DNA of 64,000 nt from Aliikangiella marina (GCF_007004765.1 NZ_VIKR01000003.1:62001-126000), one strand, 5' to 3'; counted from the stretch's first letter, positions 33,097 to 41,960 are shown. Notes: generated from the sequence alone by a model not told the origin. Numbers and translations: made by a program.

Positions 33097-33567
33097 ATGT
33101 CAAAATCAGTATTAACCGGTTTAGATTGGCAGATCTTGGAGTTCATACAACATGACGGACGTATCTCAATTTCTGAAATAGCCGCTCAACTTAATCGATC
33201 CCGCAGTAATATCTCTGAGCATATCGACAAGCTCCAATCAGAAGGGATTATTCAAGGTTTTCATGCCAAGATTAACGCTGAGAAGCTCGGCTTTGGTATC
33301 AAAGCATTTGTTCGTTTGAGTGCGGGCTCCCTTAAACATCGAGAAATTGTTAATTCGATCATCAAACTGCCCGAAGTTTTAGAATGCCATGTTTTAACTG
33401 GTTCGGAGTTAGTTATCATTCAGCTAGTAGCGAAAGATATGAGTCACTTAAGAAGTGTTGTCGATGGTTTTACTCAATATGGTTCGACTCAAACTGATAT
33501 AGTTTTTGCTACTGTCAAAGATGGCATTCAGATAAATAAAAACCTAAGAAGTCTACTACAAGATTAG
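33097..33567 (+). CDS. Lrp/AsnC-family transcriptional regulator
   Basis: A 156-residue regulator: N-terminal helix-turn-helix (LDWQILEFIQHDGRISISEI, SRSNISEHIDKLQSEGII) and a C-terminal RAM domain (IKAFVRLSAG, VLECHVLTGSELVIIQ). Members sense amino acids or related acids and work as dimers to octamers. It is divergent from the calycin-like gene and converges on the oligomer hydrolase gene, so it could be a local regulator of the PHB locus; its ligand cannot be read. Confidence 0.88.
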   Translation: MSKSVLTGLDWQILEFIQHDGRISISEIAAQLNRSRSNISEHIDKLQSEGIIQGFHAKINAEKLGFGIKAFVRLSAGSLKHREIVNSIIKLPEVLECHVLTGSELVIIQLVAKDMSHLRSVVDGFTQYGSTQTDIVFATVKDGIQINKNLRSLLQD

Positions 33568-33602
33568 CTGACGATTGCACGAAAATCTCCTTACAGAAAA
33601 GC

Positions 33603-35582
33603 TCAGGGAATGATCAAGATATTCTTATCTAGCTTGATTGGCAAGCGAGGATTCATAGAAATGCCGGGTAAGTGTCTCAAGGTTAGCTTTTCCGGTGTGT
33701 TATTAGTTACTGATCTAATTGATGTCGCGACAACCTGGCTTGGCGGCAGTGTCTTACCTTTTTGTAAATGAGCTAGCATCAATTCGAGTGATTGCTCGAA
33801 GTAATGGTGAAGCGGTACGTAATGTTTTGCAAACGCAGGAAATGATAGAAACGAGTCAAAGTGCTGCGCGTTAGTAATCTCATAATATTTCAGTTTATCA
33901 GTATCATGTTTTCCTGATAGCAAAAGGTTTGCATAGTAGGGACGTGATGAATGATTTGGTGCAATCAAATTATCGTTCTGTCCATGAATGATAATGGTTG
34001 GAACATTGTGCAAGTTTTGAGTGGCGATAACTTCCTTAATGCCATTTTGAACTCTGTCTGTTTTGACTATATCGTAAAAGCACTTTGCACGCTCATAGTT
34101 ATCCAGCTGATTCGTGTGGCCAATTTCTATCGATGCTGTTCGTGGAATGCCGCTACTTTTAGCGAATAATAATTGTCGTTCTTGTAAGGAAAGAAAACGG
34201 GGTTTAACTAGCTTGTCAAAAGCTGTAAAGTAATTGCCGCAGATCTTGTCTTCAATCTTAAACCGACCTAATTGATTAACATAAGTCGTTGCGAGTGACG
34301 GTCCAATTTGAATCGTATACATTAAGCTGGATAGAACTTGATTATTGTGGTTGATACCATTCCGCTTAAGATACTCAAGCGAAGAATGAGCCAGCTTTTG
34401 ATAGCTATCTCCGACGATAAAGCCGTCAGCTTTTAGTTTGTCGCACCAATCCTGTAAAATTTTTGTGCGTGATTCATCGTCTTGCTGTGAACCCGAACTA
34501 TTGAGTTTTTCTGACAGCAAGCTGCAGGGTTCGAGCAAATATTGAGTCATGAAATACTCGATCCCGGGTAAGCTGTGGTTTTCGATAAGTTCAGATTGCT
34601 GGAGGATGGCTAAGCGAGAATTTTTTTGTGGATAAATATTGGGTTCTGAAACGACCAATCCATCAAACAGTTCAGTCTCATCGTATTCAACCCCGCGGAT
34701 TGAAGCCACTCCACCATTTGAAATACTCGCGGCAATAATAGTGGTGTTCTGTCGCGTAAACGAAATACGTTTTTGTTTAAAATGTTGGTTAAGTTGATAA
34801 AGCGCAAACTCTCCTGCCTTGTAAACGAATTCACCAAATTTTCTTTCGATATTATCGCCCGAGTATGCTTGTTTAGTCGCGATGGCGGTTGGGAATTGTT
34901 TTAGGAAGGATTTTGTATTTTGATTTTTTTTGGGTAGATAGCTTAATAAGCCCTGGTTTTTGTGCCGATAATTACCTTGGATATCATACCCTGATTGTTG
35001 GTCATAAAAATAGAACCCCGTTCCTGTGCCCTTATCGGTATAGGCAACGGCACAACGATTAGTTAGGGCCCAAGTGCCAACGGTACCAACCGCACCATAA
35101 ATTCCTCGAGACCCTGACGTAGCGGCAACAATAATACAGTTTTTATTAAGATCAAAATTATCAGGAATTTGTAAAGCTAGTGTGGCTTCGGGAGTTCCAC
35201 TGGGTGTTATGGCATAGGTTAGGTATTCATGCCCCGGTATCGATGGTTGAGTTTTATTGGGCCCAAAAAATTTACCGTATCCTCCTGACTCTGTGGTATC
35301 AAGCAATGCAATAAAATTATTGAAGTAAGCGATCTTCCTTAAAGTTTTCGGATCGGACTGGTTACTCGTAGTGGGTAGTTTTCGTTGGGTTAATTGTGTA
35401 TGACTCCAACCAGCTGTGAGTAAATCGTCGTCTTTACCATCGTAATAGTGATGAATAATTTTGGGCCCGATATAATCGAGTGGCAAGCTATCATTTTCTA
35501 GCGTACTCGATTCAATTGAAAAAGATCCCATTAAAAACATTAACAGCAGTAGAGTCTTCGATAGGTTTGCACTAGCAACCAT
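33603..35582 (-). CDS. Exported 3-hydroxybutyrate oligomer hydrolase
   Basis: A 659-residue member of the D-(-)-3-hydroxybutyrate oligomer hydrolase family, which splits soluble 3HB oligomers into monomers. Signal peptide: NLSKTLLLLMFLMGSFS. Family features are GPKIIHHYYDGKDDDLLTAG at the mature N-terminus, SGSRGIYGAVG, the nucleophile in ASISNGGVASIRG, and IIHGQNDNLIAP with a later NAQHFDSF that can supply Asp and His. It is expected in the periplasm or outside. ATG at 35582 has GAAGGA about 8 nt upstream, better than the ATG at 35609. Its promoter region, shared with the divergent dehydrogenase gene, has the TAGTACTA palindrome 87 bp from the start. Confidence 0.88.
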   Translation of the reverse strand: MVASANLSKTLLLLMFLMGSFSIESSTLENDSLPLDYIGPKIIHHYYDGKDDDLLTAGWSHTQLTQRKLPTTSNQSDPKTLRKIAYFNNFIALLDTTESGGYGKFFGPNKTQPSIPGHEYLTYAITPSGTPEATLALQIPDNFDLNKNCIIVAATSGSRGIYGAVGTVGTWALTNRCAVAYTDKGTGTGFYFYDQQSGYDIQGNYRHKNQGLLSYLPKKNQNTKSFLKQFPTAIATKQAYSGDNIERKFGEFVYKAGEFALYQLNQHFKQKRISFTRQNTTIIAASISNGGVASIRGVEYDETELFDGLVVSEPNIYPQKNSRLAILQQSELIENHSLPGIEYFMTQYLLEPCSLLSEKLNSSGSQQDDESRTKILQDWCDKLKADGFIVGDSYQKLAHSSLEYLKRNGINHNNQVLSSLMYTIQIGPSLATTYVNQLGRFKIEDKICGNYFTAFDKLVKPRFLSLQERQLLFAKSSGIPRTASIEIGHTNQLDNYERAKCFYDIVKTDRVQNGIKEVIATQNLHNVPTIIIHGQNDNLIAPNHSSRPYYANLLLSGKHDTDKLKYYEITNAQHFDSFLSFPAFAKHYVPLHHYFEQSLELMLAHLQKGKTLPPSQVVATSIRSVTNNTPEKLTLRHLPGISMNPRLPIKLDKNILIIP

Positions 35583-35660
35583 ATAACTATCCTTCAACTG
35601 AAACCACATTGATTAACGCTAAGCATATCAGTGCGCGCTAAAAAATCCTATGTCTCGGTA

Positions 35661-35676
35661 TAGCACTATAGTACTA
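35661..35676. promoter_or_regulatory. Tandem TAGCACTA-TAGTACTA between oligomer hydrolase and dehydrogenase genes
   Basis: Two abutting 8-mers: TAGCACTA (35661-35668) and the exact TAGTACTA (35669-35676). Distances to the start codons are 87 bp (hydrolase, minus strand) and 65 bp (dehydrogenase, plus strand), matching the 86 and 64 bp at the permease/receptor promoter. Likely binding site of a shared regulator. Confidence 0.55.
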
Positions 35677-35740
35677 GGTTCTTGATTCGAGTATTTTGCT
35701 AGAGTGATAACCTCGTACAATCAAAAATATTAAACTAATC

Positions 35741-36496
35741 ATGAGAGTTTTAGTCACCGGTGCTGCAAGTGGTATAGGTCGAGGAGTCGCTGAGTTTCTT
35801 GCGAGCAGGGGGCATCACATTATTGTTACGGATATCAATTTCACACATGCAGAAGTGGTGGCAAAAGTAATTGGCGATAAAGGCCAGTCTGCAGAAGCGT
35901 TTGCGTTAAATGTAACTTCTCAAGCGGAAGTGAACCGTGTTGCTGAACGTCTCAATGGTCGTATTGATGTTTTGATAAATAACGCTGGCGTGCAGCATGT
36001 TGAGTCACTCGAAAACTTTCCAATGGATAAATGGGAATTTTTGACTCAAGTGATGTTGGTTGGGGTTGCGAGGTTGACTCAGGCTTTTTTGCAAGGCATG
36101 AAAGACAACGATTATGGACGCATAATCAATATCGGATCGATTCATGCACTAGTCGCCTCTCCCTACAAAACCGCCTATATTGCCGCGAAACATGGTTTGC
36201 TGGGATTTTCCAAATCATTAGCATTAGAAATTGCCGACAGCAACATAACGGTTAACACGCTCTGTCCAGCATATGTAAAAACACCATTGGTTGAACAGCA
36301 AATTGCTTCTCAAGCGAAAGAGCACGGCATAACTGAAGAGGAAGTTATTAATAACATTATGCTTGAGCCCATGCCCAAGAAGTCGTTTATTGAAATCGAA
36401 GAGCTAGCGGGCACTTGTGAGTTTCTGCTTAGTGACTATGCGAAAAACATTACTGCCCAAGCGATAGCGCTCGATGGCGGATGGACCGCGAGATAA
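35741..36496 (+). CDS. bdhA: 3-hydroxybutyrate dehydrogenase (SDR family)
   Basis: A 251-residue short-chain dehydrogenase converting (R)-3-hydroxybutyrate to acetoacetate with NAD. The cofactor loop is TGAASGIG (6-13), NNAG is at 80-83, and the catalytic set is S133 (IGSIHALVASP), Y146 and K150 (AYIAAKHG). The SIHALVASPYKTAYIAAK region is close to known BDH enzymes, and the C-terminal ITAQAIALDGGWTAR is typical. It completes the PHB degradation set of this locus in the cytoplasm. It is divergent from the oligomer hydrolase gene, and the TAGTACTA palindrome lies 65 bp upstream. No clear ribosome-binding site. Confidence 0.9.
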   Translation: MRVLVTGAASGIGRGVAEFLASRGHHIIVTDINFTHAEVVAKVIGDKGQSAEAFALNVTSQAEVNRVAERLNGRIDVLINNAGVQHVESLENFPMDKWEFLTQVMLVGVARLTQAFLQGMKDNDYGRIINIGSIHALVASPYKTAYIAAKHGLLGFSKSLALEIADSNITVNTLCPAYVKTPLVEQQIASQAKEHGITEEEVINNIMLEPMPKKSFIEIEELAGTCEFLLSDYAKNITAQAIALDGGWTAR

Positions 36497-36550
36497 GCTG
36501 CCTGGTTCCCGGCTGTTAATTCTTAAGGTATTATTCTCAGCCTTGAGTGT

Positions 36551-37105
36551 CTACTTTTGTTGTTGCCACTCTTCTCTGAGTATTGCCAAAATAAGATCGT
36601 CGCACCATTGTCCTTTAAACCAAACGGCTTTTTTCAAGTGTCCTTCAAAACGAAATCCACACCGTTCAATTAATTTTCTTGAGGCATGATTTTGCGGATC
36701 GATAGAAACATGAATTCGGTGCAAATTGTGCGTCGTAAACAGATAGTCGACTAATCCTCTGGTGGCTTCCTGAGCGAAGCCGAGCTTTTGATATTGTGTG
36801 TCAATCGCAATGCCGAGTTCCGCTTGCTGTTCATGTTCAGTTTCAATACAAAAGGCGACGTCCCCGACAATAATTCCCTGATAGTCGAGCACGACTTGAT
36901 ACCAGTGACCGGCTGCAGCAATCGCTCGTTCATTCATTGACTCCGCATATGCTTTTACTTCATCGGCTGATTGTGGCGTCCAGCCTTGAAAAATCATGAC
37001 ATCGGGCTGGTTTCTGTAGCGGTAAACCTCAGGCGCATCTTTTACTTCCATGGCTCGCATTGTGAGACGTTCTGTCTTTGCGATAATAACGGGGTAGTCA
37101 GGCAT
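36551..37105 (-). CDS. GNAT acetyltransferase, RimJ/RimL-like
   Basis: A 184-residue GCN5-related N-acetyltransferase. TERLTMRAMEVKDAPEVYRY is the usual N-terminus of the RimJ/RimL-type group, the acetyl-CoA binding strand-loop is LGIAIDTQYQKLGFAQEAT, and HVSIDPQNHASRKLIERCGFRFEGHLKKAVW is the standard C-terminal motif. Substrate may be a ribosomal protein N-terminus or a small amine; it cannot be told from sequence. It is convergent with the dehydrogenase gene. Confidence 0.85.
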   Translation of the reverse strand: MPDYPVIIAKTERLTMRAMEVKDAPEVYRYRNQPDVMIFQGWTPQSADEVKAYAESMNERAIAAAGHWYQVVLDYQGIIVGDVAFCIETEHEQQAELGIAIDTQYQKLGFAQEATRGLVDYLFTTHNLHRIHVSIDPQNHASRKLIERCGFRFEGHLKKAVWFKGQWCDDLILAILREEWQQQK

Positions 37106-37207
37106 TTTCGTTCTAGGTGCTTATTGTTTTGCTTAGTTTACCCTTGAGAGGGCTTTTTTAAAACAGTATCCTTGAAAGCTAAGTGGTGCAATCGGATCGA
37201 AAATAAT

Positions 37208-38527
37208 ATGAAAGCTAATCCTTTACTCTCTTTGTTGGTTTATTTTTTTATTGTAATTAACGGTAGCCTTGCGCTGCCGCTGATGGCTGGCGATTATCAA
37301 AAAGAATTAAATCAAATGATCGATGATGTCGAGAGCAAAGTAATTAAGTGGCGTCGCCACATTCATCAAAACCCTGAACTATCGAACCGAGAATTTAAAA
37401 CTGCGAAGTATATTGAACAACATTTACGCCGTTTAGGACTCGAGGTACAAACTGGGGTTGCTCATACCGGTGTGGTTGCTCTTCTTAAGGGGAGCCGGCC
37501 AGGTAAGGTCGTTGCTTTGAGAGCGGATATGGACGCCTTACCGGTTACCGAAAGAGTCGATTTGCCCTTTGCTTCAAAAGTAAAATCTAATTACGCGGGA
37601 CAAGAAGTTGGTGTAATGCATGCGTGTGGTCATGATACTCACGTTGCGATTTTGATGGGCGTTGCTGAAGTTTTATCGAAACAAAAAGACAACATTAGAG
37701 GTACCGTCAAATTTATCTTTCAGCCTGCCGAAGAAGGACCACCAGAAGGTGAAGAAGGAGGGGCTGAGTTGATGGTGAAAGAAGGTGTATTACAGTCTCC
37801 GGATGTTGACGCTATCTTCGGGCTCCACATTGCCTCTCAAATGCCGGTCGGGGTGATTGGTTACCGGCCGGGTGGAATTATGGCCAGTGTTGATGACTTT
37901 CGTATCAAGGTAAAAGGTCAGCAAACCCACGGCTCTGCGCCATGGAATGGTGTTGATCCCATCGTTGTATCAAGTCAAATCATCAATAGTTTGCAAACGA
38001 TAGTTTCCCGACAACTAAAATTGACCAAACAGGCCGCTGTAGTCACCGTAGGAAGCATTCATGGCGGGGTGCGCTCTAATATTATTCCGGAAGAAGTTGA
38101 AATGATCGGAACCATTCGGGCGCTTGATAATGAAATGCGTCAGCAGATCCATACTAAGATTCGTAAGATAGCTAACGGTGTTGCGGAAAGCATGGGGGCG
38201 AGTGTTGAGGTTGAAATTCCGATGTCGGTACATTATCCGGTGACTTACAATACGCCAAAATTAGTCGAACAAATGCTGCCAACTTTAAAAGCACAAGCGG
38301 GTGAAAGCCGGGTCATTTTGATTGATGCAATTACCGGCGCTGAGGACTTTTCCTATTTTGCTCAAGAGGTTCCTGGCTTCTATTTTTTCTTAGGAGGCAA
38401 ACCCCTCAATGTTCCTGAAAACGAAGCACCCGCGCACCACACGCCAGACTTCTATATTGACGAAACCGGAATGAAACTTGGTGTTTCAACACTGACTAAT
38501 ATGGCAATTGACTATTTGAACAACTAA
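37208..38527 (+). CDS. Exported M20-family amidohydrolase
   Basis: A 439-residue metal-dependent hydrolase of the M20D (hippurate hydrolase / N-acyl-amino-acid amidohydrolase) group. A signal peptide (LLSLLVYFFIVINGSLALPL) precedes the domain. Motifs: WRRHIHQNPELSNREF, ALRADMDALPVTE, the metal-binding MHACGHDTH, QPAEEGPPEGEEGG with the catalytic Glu, and GLHIASQMPVG, with a dimerisation lid in the middle. It would cleave acyl or peptide amides in the periplasm. ATG at 37208 begins the signal peptide; TTG at 37172 adds an unlikely leader. It stands alone, divergent from the acetyltransferase. Confidence 0.86.
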   Translation: MKANPLLSLLVYFFIVINGSLALPLMAGDYQKELNQMIDDVESKVIKWRRHIHQNPELSNREFKTAKYIEQHLRRLGLEVQTGVAHTGVVALLKGSRPGKVVALRADMDALPVTERVDLPFASKVKSNYAGQEVGVMHACGHDTHVAILMGVAEVLSKQKDNIRGTVKFIFQPAEEGPPEGEEGGAELMVKEGVLQSPDVDAIFGLHIASQMPVGVIGYRPGGIMASVDDFRIKVKGQQTHGSAPWNGVDPIVVSSQIINSLQTIVSRQLKLTKQAAVVTVGSIHGGVRSNIIPEEVEMIGTIRALDNEMRQQIHTKIRKIANGVAESMGASVEVEIPMSVHYPVTYNTPKLVEQMLPTLKAQAGESRVILIDAITGAEDFSYFAQEVPGFYFFLGGKPLNVPENEAPAHHTPDFYIDETGMKLGVSTLTNMAIDYLNN

Positions 38528-38614
38528 TCTTAGAGCAGAACGTGACATCACGGCCATCGATTTTAATGATTCGGCTAACTTAAATGTGATTGAGCCAATT
38601 AAGGATTGTGTTAG

Positions 38615-39157
38615 ATGATAGATAAGGGCGGTTTTAATCTAGAACAGGCGATAGAAGCGTTCTGGCAAAGTTCAGTCGCTTTTTATAGTTTACCTGAAGT
38701 GAGCGAGTACTTGCTAAATCTGCAAGACACTCAAGATAAGAATGTTAACGAATTATTGTTCGCTCTCTGGGTCACGCATAGGTTTGGCATTGAGTTGTCT
38801 GCCAATATTGTTGAAGCCGCACAGAGTCGAACACGTCGAACCAAAAAGTGGGTTGATAATATTCGCAATACTCGATTTGAATTGGAAGCTCAGTGGGATA
38901 AACCTTATCCTGAAAAGATCCATAGCACGCGAGAAGCATTAAAAGAAACTGAGTTAAAAATAGAAAAATTACACCAACAAAAGTTGGCAGAAGAAGTACT
39001 TACTCACGCCGAATTCTCGTTACTAAATACCAGTTCACTGTCACCCGAAAAACTTTTCCTATCCAATTTAGTTCAGCTATGTGGCGCACCTCAGTCGGAT
39101 TCCGATTACTTACAACTCGTTATGTTGTGGGTAAGCGCTTCAGGAGACACGGCTTAA
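38615..39157 (+). CDS. TIGR02444-family conserved protein
   Basis: A 180-residue soluble helical protein. AFWQSSVAFYSLPEVSEYLLNLQD and NELLFALWVTHRFGIELS are the signature stretches of the TIGR02444 (DUF2390) family, found in gammaproteobacteria and without known function. AAGGA lies about 9 nt before the ATG. Its last four bases overlap the 3' end of the convergent ACT-domain gene. Confidence 0.8.
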   Translation: MIDKGGFNLEQAIEAFWQSSVAFYSLPEVSEYLLNLQDTQDKNVNELLFALWVTHRFGIELSANIVEAAQSRTRRTKKWVDNIRNTRFELEAQWDKPYPEKIHSTREALKETELKIEKLHQQKLAEEVLTHAEFSLLNTSSLSPEKLFLSNLVQLCGAPQSDSDYLQLVMLWVSASGDTA

Positions 39158-39567
39158 GCGTCGCGACATTCGTCGACTAGCTCCTCGAGTAACAACAGTG
39201 CTTTTTCAGCATCATTGGCTGGTACGAATATGTGATCATGGTAGAAAGCGGCAACAACATTTGCACTAATCATATTGTCTGCCAAGCGAGTGGAGACCGC
39301 TGCAGTTAATCCGACCGCTTCGAGACTCGAGTGCACTTGGAGTGTGATTCTGCGGTAGTCAGCATCAAAGTTGATATTCAGCTGTTCAGCTGACCCTTTA
39401 GCGAGTATTACTGTCGTTCCCTCATGCTCTTGAAATGTTGCGAGTGGCTTGTGAGGGAAAACCTGTGCAATTTGATCGGTGGCGACACAAGCAAAAATAT
39501 AGATCTCAGGATCGAGGCTGGGGGACATATTCTTCAACAATTTCGCTAAGTCGAGTTCTCCTGTCAT
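39154..39567 (-). CDS. ACT-domain protein
   Basis: A 137-residue protein of the small ACT_3-like group: GELDLAKLLKNMSPSLDPE, FACVATDQIAQVFP, and a C-terminal half ITLQVHSSLEAVGLTAAVSTRLADNMISANVVAAFYHDHIF-type ACT fold (key part SLEAVGLTAAVS). ACT domains bind amino acids; the function of this stand-alone group is unknown. No partner enzyme is fused or adjacent. Confidence 0.8.
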   Translation of the reverse strand: MTGELDLAKLLKNMSPSLDPEIYIFACVATDQIAQVFPHKPLATFQEHEGTTVILAKGSAEQLNINFDADYRRITLQVHSSLEAVGLTAAVSTRLADNMISANVVAAFYHDHIFVPANDAEKALLLLEELVDECRDA

Positions 39568-39650
39568 CCTAGCAAGTCTCTATTAGTTGATTGATGGCCT
39601 TCGATATTAACAACACTTCGCTTATCACGAAATTATTTTCTCGCCTCTTA

Positions 39651-39682
39651 TTGACCCTAAAGTAAGCTATAGGGTTTATACT
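39651..39682 (+). promoter_or_regulatory. MerR-type promoter/operator of the zntR operon
   Basis: -35 TTGACC at 39651-39656 and -10 TATACT at 39677-39682 are separated by 20 bp, the over-long spacer typical of MerR-family promoters. Between them lies a 22-bp imperfect dyad (39654-39675) with arms ACCCTA and TAGGGT, 8 of 11 pairs matching. The expected transcript starts near 39689, 29 bp before zntR, so the regulator probably controls itself and the permease. Confidence 0.72.
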
Positions 39683-39717
39683 CAACTTAATCTCAATCAA
39701 TCGCTGAACAAGTTGAT

Positions 39718-40167
39718 ATGTCTGAAAATTCCGCCGTTTTTAAAATTGGAGAGCTAGCCAAAAAAGTTGGCTCGACTGTCGAAACCTTGCGTTTCTATGA
39801 GACTAAAGGTTTACTCCAATCACATTCACGCTCTGCCGCGGGATACCGATTGTATAATGATAGCCATCTCACCCAATTGAGTTTTATTCTCCAAGCCAAA
39901 AAAGTCGGTTTTTCACTGAAAGAGATTAAGTATTTGCTGGGCTTAAATTTAGCGAAAGAGGCCCATACCTGTGAAGAGGTTAAGACTTATACGGGAGAAA
40001 AAATCGCCGAAATCGACGCCAAGATTCGCGATCTTCAATCTATTCGAGGCAGTTTGCATCAGATGTATGAAGCGTGTTGCGGAGGCACTGAAAAAGCCAC
40101 CCATTGCAGTATTTTACATACTTTAGCGGCTTCTGATCTTTCGACTGAACTTGGAGCGAGACAATGA
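39718..40167 (+). CDS. zntR: ZntR-like MerR-family metal regulator
   Basis: A 149-residue MerR-type regulator: FKIGELAKKVGSTVETLRFYETKGLL is the winged-helix N-terminus, followed by a dimerisation helix. Metal ligands match the ZntR pattern: C85 (HTCEE), C120-C121 (EACCGG) and C130 (THCSIL). Such proteins twist an over-spaced promoter when zinc (or cadmium/lead) binds; a 20-bp-spacer promoter is present just upstream. It overlaps the permease gene by four bases (ATGA), so the two are coupled. CadR is the nearest alternative, but the CC pair argues for ZntR. Confidence 0.82.
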   Translation: MSENSAVFKIGELAKKVGSTVETLRFYETKGLLQSHSRSAAGYRLYNDSHLTQLSFILQAKKVGFSLKEIKYLLGLNLAKEAHTCEEVKTYTGEKIAEIDAKIRDLQSIRGSLHQMYEACCGGTEKATHCSILHTLAASDLSTELGARQ

Positions 40168-41249
40168 CCACCTTGTTGACTAATTTCGTCGCGCTTTTTA
40201 TCGAGTCTGCGCCATGGTTACTCCTCGGTTTAATGATTGCAGGTTTGATGAAATGGTTGGTTCCAATGGCGTTACTCAACAAACAGTTAGGCCAAAGTAA
40301 TTTAACATCGGTAGTTAAAGCTGCATTTATCGGCGCACCGCTACCCTTATGCTCTTGTGGGGTTATTCCTGCTGCTATTGGCTTGCGTCGATCAGGTGCC
40401 TCGAAATCAGCCAGTGTCTCATTTCTGGTGGCCACACCGGAAACCGGTGTCGATTCAGTTTCGGTTTCTTATGCGCTACTCGGTCCGTTCATGGCGATCA
40501 TTCGTCCGGTGGCTGCGATAATGAGTGCTATATACGCGGGGTTACTGGTCATGTTTGTTACTCGAAATGAAAAACAACAGCCAGGTCCGTCATCACACGC
40601 TACTTCATGTTGTCAATCAGAGCGAAGCTGCAGTAGCGACAAGTCAGAGACGCCGAGCCTAACGCAAAGAATTGTTAACTCACTGTCGTTCGCATCGGGT
40701 AAGTTGCTAATGGATATAACACGCTGGTTGTTGATTGGTCTGGTTTTGGCAGCGGCTATTCGCACTTGGGTGCCAATGGACTTTTTGGTTAACTGGGGAG
40801 ACGGCTTGTTAGCGATGATAGTCATGGCCTTAATCGGAATTCCCATGTACATCTGTGCGACAGCATCGACACCAATAGCCGCTGGTTTTCTTGCTGCAGG
40901 CGTTAGTCCCGGTGCAATCTTGGTTTTTATGTTGGCGGGACCTGCAACTAACTTATCCACTATGGGGATGATTCGCCAAGAAATGGGAAACTCGGTGCTT
41001 ACTGCTTATTTAATCAGTATATTGAGCGCGAGTATTGGGTTTGGATATCTGGTGAATTGGGCGATCGCTCACTTTGGTTTTGAAGTTTACAGCGCGGTTG
41101 CACATAGTCACGCGATGAATGAGTCAATCTTGCATCAAATGTCGGCGATCTTGCTGGCTTGTTTGATGCTTAGAAATATATTTAAGCATCATTGGTCAAA
41201 TATCCGAGAATTTTTACGGAAAAGCGATAATTCTCCCAAAGCTTCGTGA
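40164..41249 (+). CDS. SO_0444/YraQ-type metal efflux permease
   Basis: A 361-residue inner-membrane protein with about 8-10 hydrophobic segments. The PLCSCGVIPAAIGLRRSGAS stretch and VATPETGVDSVSVSYALLGP belong to the YraQ/ArsP-like permease superfamily, in the subgroup called SO_0444 Cu/Zn efflux transporters. A central loop is rich in Cys and His (SSHATSCCQSERSCSSDKS), a likely metal-binding segment. Coupling with the ZntR-like gene supports export of zinc or a similar ion. Confidence 0.83.
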   Translation: MTTLLTNFVALFIESAPWLLLGLMIAGLMKWLVPMALLNKQLGQSNLTSVVKAAFIGAPLPLCSCGVIPAAIGLRRSGASKSASVSFLVATPETGVDSVSVSYALLGPFMAIIRPVAAIMSAIYAGLLVMFVTRNEKQQPGPSSHATSCCQSERSCSSDKSETPSLTQRIVNSLSFASGKLLMDITRWLLIGLVLAAAIRTWVPMDFLVNWGDGLLAMIVMALIGIPMYICATASTPIAAGFLAAGVSPGAILVFMLAGPATNLSTMGMIRQEMGNSVLTAYLISILSASIGFGYLVNWAIAHFGFEVYSAVAHSHAMNESILHQMSAILLACLMLRNIFKHHWSNIREFLRKSDNSPKAS

Positions 41250-41522
41250 AATTACGTACCAATTGATTACGAATATTCATCAATCATGCAATAACAATAA
41301 CTCAATTGTAAATCTTGAATAATAAAAATTGCCGCCAAATATCGCGATAATGCGATTAAAATCGGCTAAATTCTTATAAACAGGCCTAATTGAGCAAATG
41401 TCCCCAACGTTATGCTTAAAAACGTCGTCCAATGGTCAAACCTTTCATTTCTTGCTAGTTTGACGAAATTAGCGTATTTTGGCGTCATTAATTACAAATA
41501 CAGATTGGAAACTATTATTCCT

Positions 41523-41960
41523 ATGGCTGTTCTAGTGCTCAACGGTCCTAATTTGAACCTGTTAGGGACAAGAGAACCGGAAATCTACGGCGCTGATACT
41601 TTGGCAGACATCGCTGATCGGGTGACTGAGCAATTTGAGAAAGCTGCGGTAGCGGTGGATTTTTTTCAATCCAATGCGGAGCATGAGCTGGTTGATAAAA
41701 TTCAGGCGGCGGCGAAAGATGGCGTCGAGTTTATCATCATCAACCCGGCAGCGTTTACCCACACCAGTGTCGCCATTCGTGACGCGCTTGCTGCAGTAGG
41801 GATACCGTTTATTGAAATCCATCTTTCCAATCCGCACAGCCGAGAACCTTTCCGTCAACACTCTTATTTTTCGGATTTGGCTGTTGGCGTAATTTGTGGG
41901 TTTGGCTCAGATAGTTATTCAATTGCAGCAGATCAGGTTATCAAGCGGCTCAAAAAATGA
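41523..41960 (+). CDS. aroQ: Type II 3-dehydroquinate dehydratase
   Basis: A 145-residue enzyme of the shikimate pathway converting 3-dehydroquinate to 3-dehydroshikimate. Family motifs are [19 protein letters not shown] at the N-terminus (with the catalytic Tyr), [44 protein letters not shown] with the catalytic His, and [11 protein letters not shown]. The ATG at 41523 is the conserved start; the frame upstream to 41412 is an artefact. As in many gammaproteobacteria it lies just before accB and accC. Confidence 0.95.
   Translation: MAVLVLNGPNLNLLGTREPEIYGADTLADIADRVTEQFEKAAVAVDFFQSNAEHELVDKIQAAAKDGVEFIIINPAAFTHTSVAIRDALAAVGIPFIEIHLSNPHSREPFRQHSYFSDLAVGVICGFGSDSYSIAADQVIKRLKK

Noticed and set aside
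32925-33146. N-terminal extension of the calycin-like ORF
   Set aside because: It would overlap the start of the divergent Lrp-type gene and has no signal-like or conserved sequence.
40040-40435. 131-codon antisense ORF over zntR and the permease
   Set aside because: Lies fully opposite two well-supported genes.
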